Shown here: positions 6,468 to 9,787 of the stretch, piece after piece
How positions within the stretch are numbered: position 1 is the first letter of the stretch
How the letters are laid out: each line of letters begins with the position of its first letter
Origin: an uncultured Lachnospiraceae bacterium
Lineage (GTDB): Bacteria > Bacillota > Clostridia > Lachnospirales > Lachnospiraceae
Reading direction: 5' to 3'
DNA: 9,787 nt
Assembly: GCA_902783765.1 (NCBI GenBank)
Contig: CACZSB010000169.1
Span: 1 to 9,787 of the forward strand
The notes under the pieces: generated by a model
Seen by the model: the letters and a program-made list of their open reading frames with translations, nothing else
The model's database searches: none
Told to the model about the DNA's origin: nothing
Made by a program: the position numbers and the translations under genes

Positions 6468-6473
6468 TCTCCT
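6468..6473 (-). promoter_or_regulatory. ribosome binding site fixing the guaB start
   Basis: AGGAGA, 4 bp before the ATG at 6461-6463, decides in favour of the 505-residue form. The GTG-started form beginning at 6478 would place this site inside the coding region. Confidence 0.8.
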
Positions 6474-6498
6474 ATCACAAATGTCCGAATTTGATGGG

Positions 6499-6528
6499 AT
6501 TATAATACGCGTCCCTCTTTTTTGTAAA
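6499..6528 (-). promoter_or_regulatory. guaB promoter
   Basis: On the minus strand a perfect -10 TATAAT (6499-6504) lies 18 bp from -35 TTTACA (6523-6528). The transcript would start near 6492, giving a leader of only about 28 nt. That is too short for a purine riboswitch, so control would have to be at the promoter or elsewhere. Confidence 0.75.
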
Positions 6529-6560
6529 GGGATAATTTCCCAAACTTCGTCAAAGACTCA

Positions 6561-6596
6561 CCGATATAAAAAAATACCACGCAATAGCGTGGTATT
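6561..6596 (-). terminator. ssrA intrinsic terminator
   Basis: A perfect 10-bp stem, AATACCACGC (6587-6596 read on the minus strand) with its complement at 6573-6582 and a TATT loop, is followed by a T-rich tail ending near 6566. It begins 6 bp beyond the mature tmRNA end and separates ssrA from the guaB promoter. Confidence 0.93.
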
Positions 6597-6601
6597 CAGC
6601 A

Positions 6602-6946
6602 TGGAGCTGAGGGGAATCGAACCCCTGTCCGAAAGCCTATCCCTCCCGGGCCCTACCATCATAGTCTGCGATCAAACATTCCCTCGGCCGAACGCCCGCA
6701 GACGGGCTTAAAGCCTAAGTAGCTTCATGATACTAACCACGCCGCAAAGCTTAAGCATGGCAGTGCCCCACCCTTCATGATGCCGGTGACCGAGGTGGTA
6801 GGCAGCCCCGGGCCGACAAGCCGCATCAGGCGGCTAACGCGTAATCGTTGTTAGCGTTTATATTTAGGTTCCGTTTTAATGACGCAGCCACGGTCTGCGG
6901 ATGGCGCCCCGAACTTCAAAACCCCCGTCGAAACCAGTACAACCCC
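6602..6946 (-). ncRNA. ssrA: transfer-messenger RNA (tmRNA)
   Basis: tmRNA frees stalled ribosomes and adds a degradation tag to the unfinished protein. The 5' end GGGGTTG (6940-6946) pairs with CAGCTCC at the 3' end (6603-6609) to make the acceptor stem, and the discriminator base A is at 6602. The tRNA-like half shows the 5' signature GTACTGGTTTCGACGGGGG and a T-arm AGGGG-TTCGATT-CCCCT. The mature length is about 345 nt before CCA addition. The bases after the discriminator read TGC, so CCA is not encoded and must be added by the nucleotidyltransferase. A one-piece layout with an internal tag frame (6826-6855) is clear. It has its own promoter and a strong terminator. Confidence 0.97.
6826..6855 (-). 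other. tmRNA tag reading frame, ANNDYALAA
   Basis: The resume codon GCT (6853-6855) begins a 9-residue tag, Ala-Asn-Asn-Asp-Tyr-Ala-Leu-Ala-Ala, ending at TGA (6826-6828). The ALAA end is the usual ClpXP recognition signal. The stop codon sits in the loop of a GCCGC/GCGGC hairpin, as is typical of tmRNA. Confidence 0.93.
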
Positions 6947-6981
6947 TGGTTAATGGGCGAACGCTAAGTCCGTGCGGCATA

Positions 6982-7009
6982 ACTATATCATATCCGGAAA
7001 ATATGTCAA
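6982..7009 (-). promoter_or_regulatory. ssrA promoter, overlapping the upstream stop codon
   Basis: On the minus strand, consensus -35 TTGACA (7004-7009) and -10 TATAGT (6982-6987) are 16 bp apart. The transcript would begin near 6975, giving a 5' precursor of about 30 nt to be trimmed by RNase P. The TGA inside the -35 hexamer is the stop codon of the DHHW gene. Confidence 0.75.
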
Positions 7010-8148
7010 TCCTCTTCTGACAGCAAAAGTGAAAGGGCTTCATCCTGGGAAAGGGTCTGGATATTATAAAGAATCAGCAAATCCGTATAAGAGCCAGCCA
7101 GGAACAGGGATTCCAGATCCTGATTGTAATACCGGGGATCCACTATGGTGATACTTTTATAGCTCTTTGCCAATAGGGGCAGAAAACAGTTGGCGTAGGA
7201 GTCTTTTAGCACCAGTAGTGTGTCATCGGAATCAGCCGTGGTCTGGACGGTAATCAGGGGTTCATTGCCGCCCAAAAAGAATTCGTACTCATTGGCCGTC
7301 CCCAGTTTGTCAAAATGATAAAAACTGCTTTGATTTCCCTGTTCCTCGCTATGGGTTATTAAAAGGCCGGTCTGGGGTTCTTTTTCAAAACATGCAGAGA
7401 TATTATCGGACTGGCTGGGGGTAAAGCCGCTTTTAGAAACCAGAGAGCCTAAAAAGGAATCGCTTACCACTGATAAAACAAATCCATCCGCTTTCCAATC
7501 AAGAATCGGGGCGATTTCTTGAAATACCCCCAGAGCAGCCTCACTGGTCCAGTGATGATCGCTTTTGTAATAGATGCGCTCTCCTGCTTCCATAAGCTCC
7601 GTTAATATTCCGAAACTGTCTGGGGCAATCCAACCAGCCGGGAGACCCTGAACCATTTGGTCGTAATATGTCCGCTCGGATTCACTTTCCACAAAAGCGG
7701 GAAGCTGCTGGGCGTAAAAACTTACGGCGCTGGGAATCAAAAGAAAGATACATTGACGAAAACCATGTGTTTCATCAAATTTTCGAAGATTATTGGATAA
7801 AAACCGTGCCTGCTCAGAATCATAGGCTGTAAAACAGCTCATCAGAGAATCATCCCGGCAATAATATACTCCATTGGATTCATTATTGCCCAAAAGCAGG
7901 GAAAAACGGCTTTTTAACCTCATGAGGGCATCCCGGAAGGGGAATTGATCGCTTAAATAATCCTCTGACCGGTCCATGAACTCTCCGGTCAGAAGGGAAT
8001 CAAATGTGAGGGCGGGGGCCGTCTGAAGGCGACGTTTTTCCACCTCGGAATAGTCCTTGTCCGGCAGCATCCCATGAAGGAAAAGAAGGCAAAGCAGGAG
8101 GCCTGTTATCAAAATGCCGTATATGGAAAGCGGGCTAAATCTTTTCAT
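7006..8148 (-). CDS. DHHW-family protein, polysaccharide O-acetylation partner
   Basis: DHHW proteins are SGNH-hydrolase-like and work with a membrane O-acyltransferase to acetylate an extracellular or wall polysaccharide, comparable to AlgJ/AlgX beside AlgI. The 380-residue protein has one N-terminal membrane anchor at about 8-28, and the rest is predicted to lie outside the cell. The name-giving DHHW is at 197-200 (YYKSDHHWTSEAAL). The likely nucleophile is Ser317 in VLKDSYAN (313-320), followed by the family-typical ITIVDPRYYN (333-342). AGGAGG (8155-8160), 6 nt before the ATG, supports the start and overlaps the stop of the MBOAT gene, so the two are translated from one message. There is no terminator after it, and its stop codon lies in the ssrA -35 box. 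Confidence 0.9.
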   Translation of the reverse strand: MKRFSPLSIYGILITGLLLCLLFLHGMLPDKDYSEVEKRRLQTAPALTFDSLLTGEFMDRSEDYLSDQFPFRDALMRLKSRFSLLLGNNESNGVYYCRDDSLMSCFTAYDSEQARFLSNNLRKFDETHGFRQCIFLLIPSAVSFYAQQLPAFVESESERTYYDQMVQGLPAGWIAPDSFGILTELMEAGERIYYKSDHHWTSEAALGVFQEIAPILDWKADGFVLSVVSDSFLGSLVSKSGFTPSQSDNISACFEKEPQTGLLITHSEEQGNQSSFYHFDKLGTANEYEFFLGGNEPLITVQTTADSDDTLLVLKDSYANCFLPLLAKSYKSITIVDPRYYNQDLESLFLAGSYTDLLILYNIQTLSQDEALSLLLSEED

Positions 8149-8158
8149 TATCAGCCTC

Positions 8159-9538
8159 CTAAAAGCGGAAATATAGAAAAGGATTGTAATCCTGGGTTAC
8201 CAGGAAGGCCAGGGATAAAAGCAGTAAAAACACGCTCACCACGGCGGCAAGCAGAGGCTTTTTCTCCATCATCTTTTCTCGAATAGATACAAAACAGGGC
8301 GCAGACAGCAGGGCGCAAAGGAGGAGCAAGGGGGCCGATGTCACCAGAAGCCTAAGGCCTTTTTGATCCCACAGGGATAATCCGGAAAGGGCAAACAGGT
8401 TCCGAAGGCATTGACCCACTTCCTCCATGGAATCACATAAGAAGATCCCCCAGCCAAGAAAAACCGCCAGCAGGGTATAAATCCTTCCCATTAGAACAGG
8501 GATTTTCACCTTGCTCAGTACCAGCTTTTCAAAAAGAAGGAGCAGGGCATAATACAGACCCCAAATCACAAAATTCCAGGCGGCTCCGTGCCAGAGACCT
8601 GTCAGCGCCCATACGATGCAGATATTTAAAACCTGCTTTTTAAGCCCCTTTTGACTGCCTCCCAGGGGTATGTATACATATTCCCGAAACCAGCTGCCGA
8701 GACTGATATGCCAGCGGCGCCAGAACTCCGTAATGCTTTTGGATCCGTAGGGAGCCCGAAAGTTTTCAGGAAAGTGAAAGCCGAAGGCCTTTCCCAGTCC
8801 GATGGCCATGTCGGAGTAGCCGGAAAAATCAAAATAGATTTGTAATGAAAAGGCAATCAGTCCCAGCCATGCACCCAGCAGGCTCACAGGCCCCCTTTCC
8901 AGCCCGCTTTTTTCAAAAAAGGCCCCCAGATTATTGGCCAGTAATACCTTTTTGGCCAGACCGTACAGAAAACGCATCAGGCCCACACCCAGGGAATTCA
9001 GATCCACGCTGCGCACTGAAAGCTGCTCTTCCACTTCCGAATACCGGACGATGGGGCCGGCAATCAGCTGCGGAAAAAGGGAAATATAAAGAGCAAAGCG
9101 GGGCAAACTGCGCTGTAGTTTGATACGGCCCCGGTAAAGATCAATCAAATAGGAAAGGGCCTGAAAGGTATAAAAGGAAATACCGATGGGCAGCGGCAGA
9201 TGGCGGACCTCCAGATTCCAGCCCATGAATCCGTCTATACTGTTCAGTAAAAAGGCATAATACTTGAAAAAACCCAGCAGCAGCAGATTCAAACAGATCC
9301 CCGTGACAAAAATGCTTTTTTTCCAGTCGGGGATTCGCTCCATATACAGAGCGCTCAGGTAATTCAGCAAAATGGATATGAGAATCAGCAGCACATAAAC
9401 CGGCTCGCCCCAGGCATAAAAAACCAGGGAAAACACCAGCAGGATATTATTTCTTGCCTGAATACCCGGAAACAAATAGTACAGCAAAAGACAGAGAGGC
9501 AGGAAAAACAGTAGAAAGTTAAGGCTGCTGAATAACAT
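8159..9538 (-). CDS. MBOAT O-acyltransferase (AlgI/DltB-like)
   Basis: This multispanning membrane enzyme carries acyl (probably acetyl) groups across the membrane for transfer to a surface polymer. The 459-residue length fits the family. Hydrophobic segments run through most of the protein. The catalytic core shows LPIGISFYTFQALSYLID (116-133), the FDFSGYSDMAIGLG stretch (236-249), EFWRRWHISLGSWFR with His277, and LTGLWHGAAWNF with the essential His317. It ends YNPFLYFRF, an ending I associate with clostridial members. AlgI-like rather than DltB, because the partner is a DHHW protein and no dltA/C/D gene is seen. The start ATG at 9538 has AGAGGT (9544-9549), 5 nt upstream, overlapping the stop of the gene before it. 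It is the middle gene of the DUF4358-MBOAT-DHHW operon. Confidence 0.95.
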   Translation of the reverse strand: MLFSSLNFLLFFLPLCLLLYYLFPGIQARNNILLVFSLVFYAWGEPVYVLLILISILLNYLSALYMERIPDWKKSIFVTGICLNLLLLGFFKYYAFLLNSIDGFMGWNLEVRHLPLPIGISFYTFQALSYLIDLYRGRIKLQRSLPRFALYISLFPQLIAGPIVRYSEVEEQLSVRSVDLNSLGVGLMRFLYGLAKKVLLANNLGAFFEKSGLERGPVSLLGAWLGLIAFSLQIYFDFSGYSDMAIGLGKAFGFHFPENFRAPYGSKSITEFWRRWHISLGSWFREYVYIPLGGSQKGLKKQVLNICIVWALTGLWHGAAWNFVIWGLYYALLLLFEKLVLSKVKIPVLMGRIYTLLAVFLGWGIFLCDSMEEVGQCLRNLFALSGLSLWDQKGLRLLVTSAPLLLLCALLSAPCFVSIREKMMEKKPLLAAVVSVFLLLLSLAFLVTQDYNPFLYFRF

Positions 9539-9541
9539 GAC

Positions 9542-9787
9542 TTACCTCTCGATGCTGCTTCGGATCAAATCCATGGCTTCCCGGCTGTGATGACCGCAGC
9601 AAAAGCAAAGATACCGGCCGTTCTGATAAATCCTGGCTTCCTGAAGGAGGCTGTATTGGTCCGTACCGTAATTTTCAAACATCAATACCTGCTTTTCGAT
9701 TCGTTTTCGGCAGGCTTCCGCCAGTTTTTCGGCCTCCGACGCCTCTGTAAGCTCCAAAAGCAGGATTTCGTCCACACTCATGAAATC
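9542..9787 (-). CDS. DUF4358-like protein, N-terminal part outside window
   Basis: Only the C-terminal 81 residues are visible, and the frame is open to the last base. The ATG at 9781 is probably internal, because family members begin with a secretion signal or lipoprotein signal that is not in view. The visible pattern fits the C-terminal half of DUF4358: SVDEILLLELTEASEAEKL, then RIEKQVLMFENYGTDQYSLLQEARIY, then a strand YLCFCCGHHS and a short helix. The domain's function is unknown. It is found in Clostridia, often as a secreted small protein. Its stop lies 3 bp before the MBOAT start, so it belongs to that operon and may assist surface acetylation (inference from position only). Confidence 0.7.
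   Translation of the reverse strand, partial: DFMSVDEILLLELTEASEAEKLAEACRKRIEKQVLMFENYGTDQYSLLQEARIYQNGRYLCFCCGHHSREAMDLIRSSIER

Noticed and set aside
6464..6478. GTG start of guaB at 6478
   Set aside because: The ribosome site AGGAGA lies downstream of that GTG and 4 bp before the ATG at 6463; the GTG has no ribosome site of its own.
6602..6630. T-arm-like sequence suggesting a separate tRNA gene
   Set aside because: It is the 3' tRNA-like end of tmRNA; its 5' partner GGGGTTG lies about 340 bp away, and no anticodon arm is present nearby.
6481..6711. Open frame of 76 codons on the plus strand
   Set aside because: It runs through the guaB promoter, the ssrA terminator and the tmRNA acceptor region on the opposite strand, with no coding-like product.

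Overview
The window looks like a stretch of core chromosome from a Gram-positive anaerobe of the class Clostridia, probably Lachnospiraceae or a close relative. This is inferred from four things. The lexA/yneA pair carries Gram-positive-type SOS boxes (GAAC-N4-GTTC-like). The IMP dehydrogenase is of the divergent type I associate with Lachnospiraceae. The tmRNA tag is ANNDYALAA. An MBOAT / DHHW / DUF4358 polysaccharide-acetylation cluster is present. There is no phage, insertion sequence or CRISPR array.

Layout from left to right. Positions 1-2642 form a DNA-damage-response block: the 3' part of recN (+), then lexA (-), which overlaps recN tail to tail by 8 bp, then yneA (+), transcribed divergently from lexA. 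The lexA-yneA intergenic region (2118-2321) holds a promoter for each gene and three SOS-box-like palindromes placed on or just after those promoters. From 2575 to the right end every gene is on the minus strand. In order of transcription (right to left) these are: a DUF4358 gene cut by the window edge, an MBOAT O-acyltransferase and a DHHW protein (one operon); ssrA (tmRNA) with its own promoter and strong terminator; guaB (IMP dehydrogenase) with its own promoter and terminator; a small unrecognised 101-residue ORF containing a duplicated segment; and a TtcA-like tRNA thiolation enzyme followed after 1 bp by a Xer-like tyrosine recombinase. The 3' end of the recombinase gene runs 68 bp into the 3' end of yneA on the opposite strand.

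Functional picture. RecN (double-strand break repair), LexA (SOS repressor) and YneA (LysM-type division inhibitor) form one damage-response neighbourhood controlled from a shared operator region. TtcA, GuaB and tmRNA are housekeeping functions: tRNA thiolation, guanine nucleotide synthesis and ribosome rescue. The MBOAT/DHHW pair very probably O-acetylates a cell-surface polysaccharide.

No clearly new system is visible. The points most worth checking are the small duplicated ORF at 4547-4852, the yneA/recombinase antisense overlap with no obvious terminator, and the three-operator arrangement in the lexA-yneA region.
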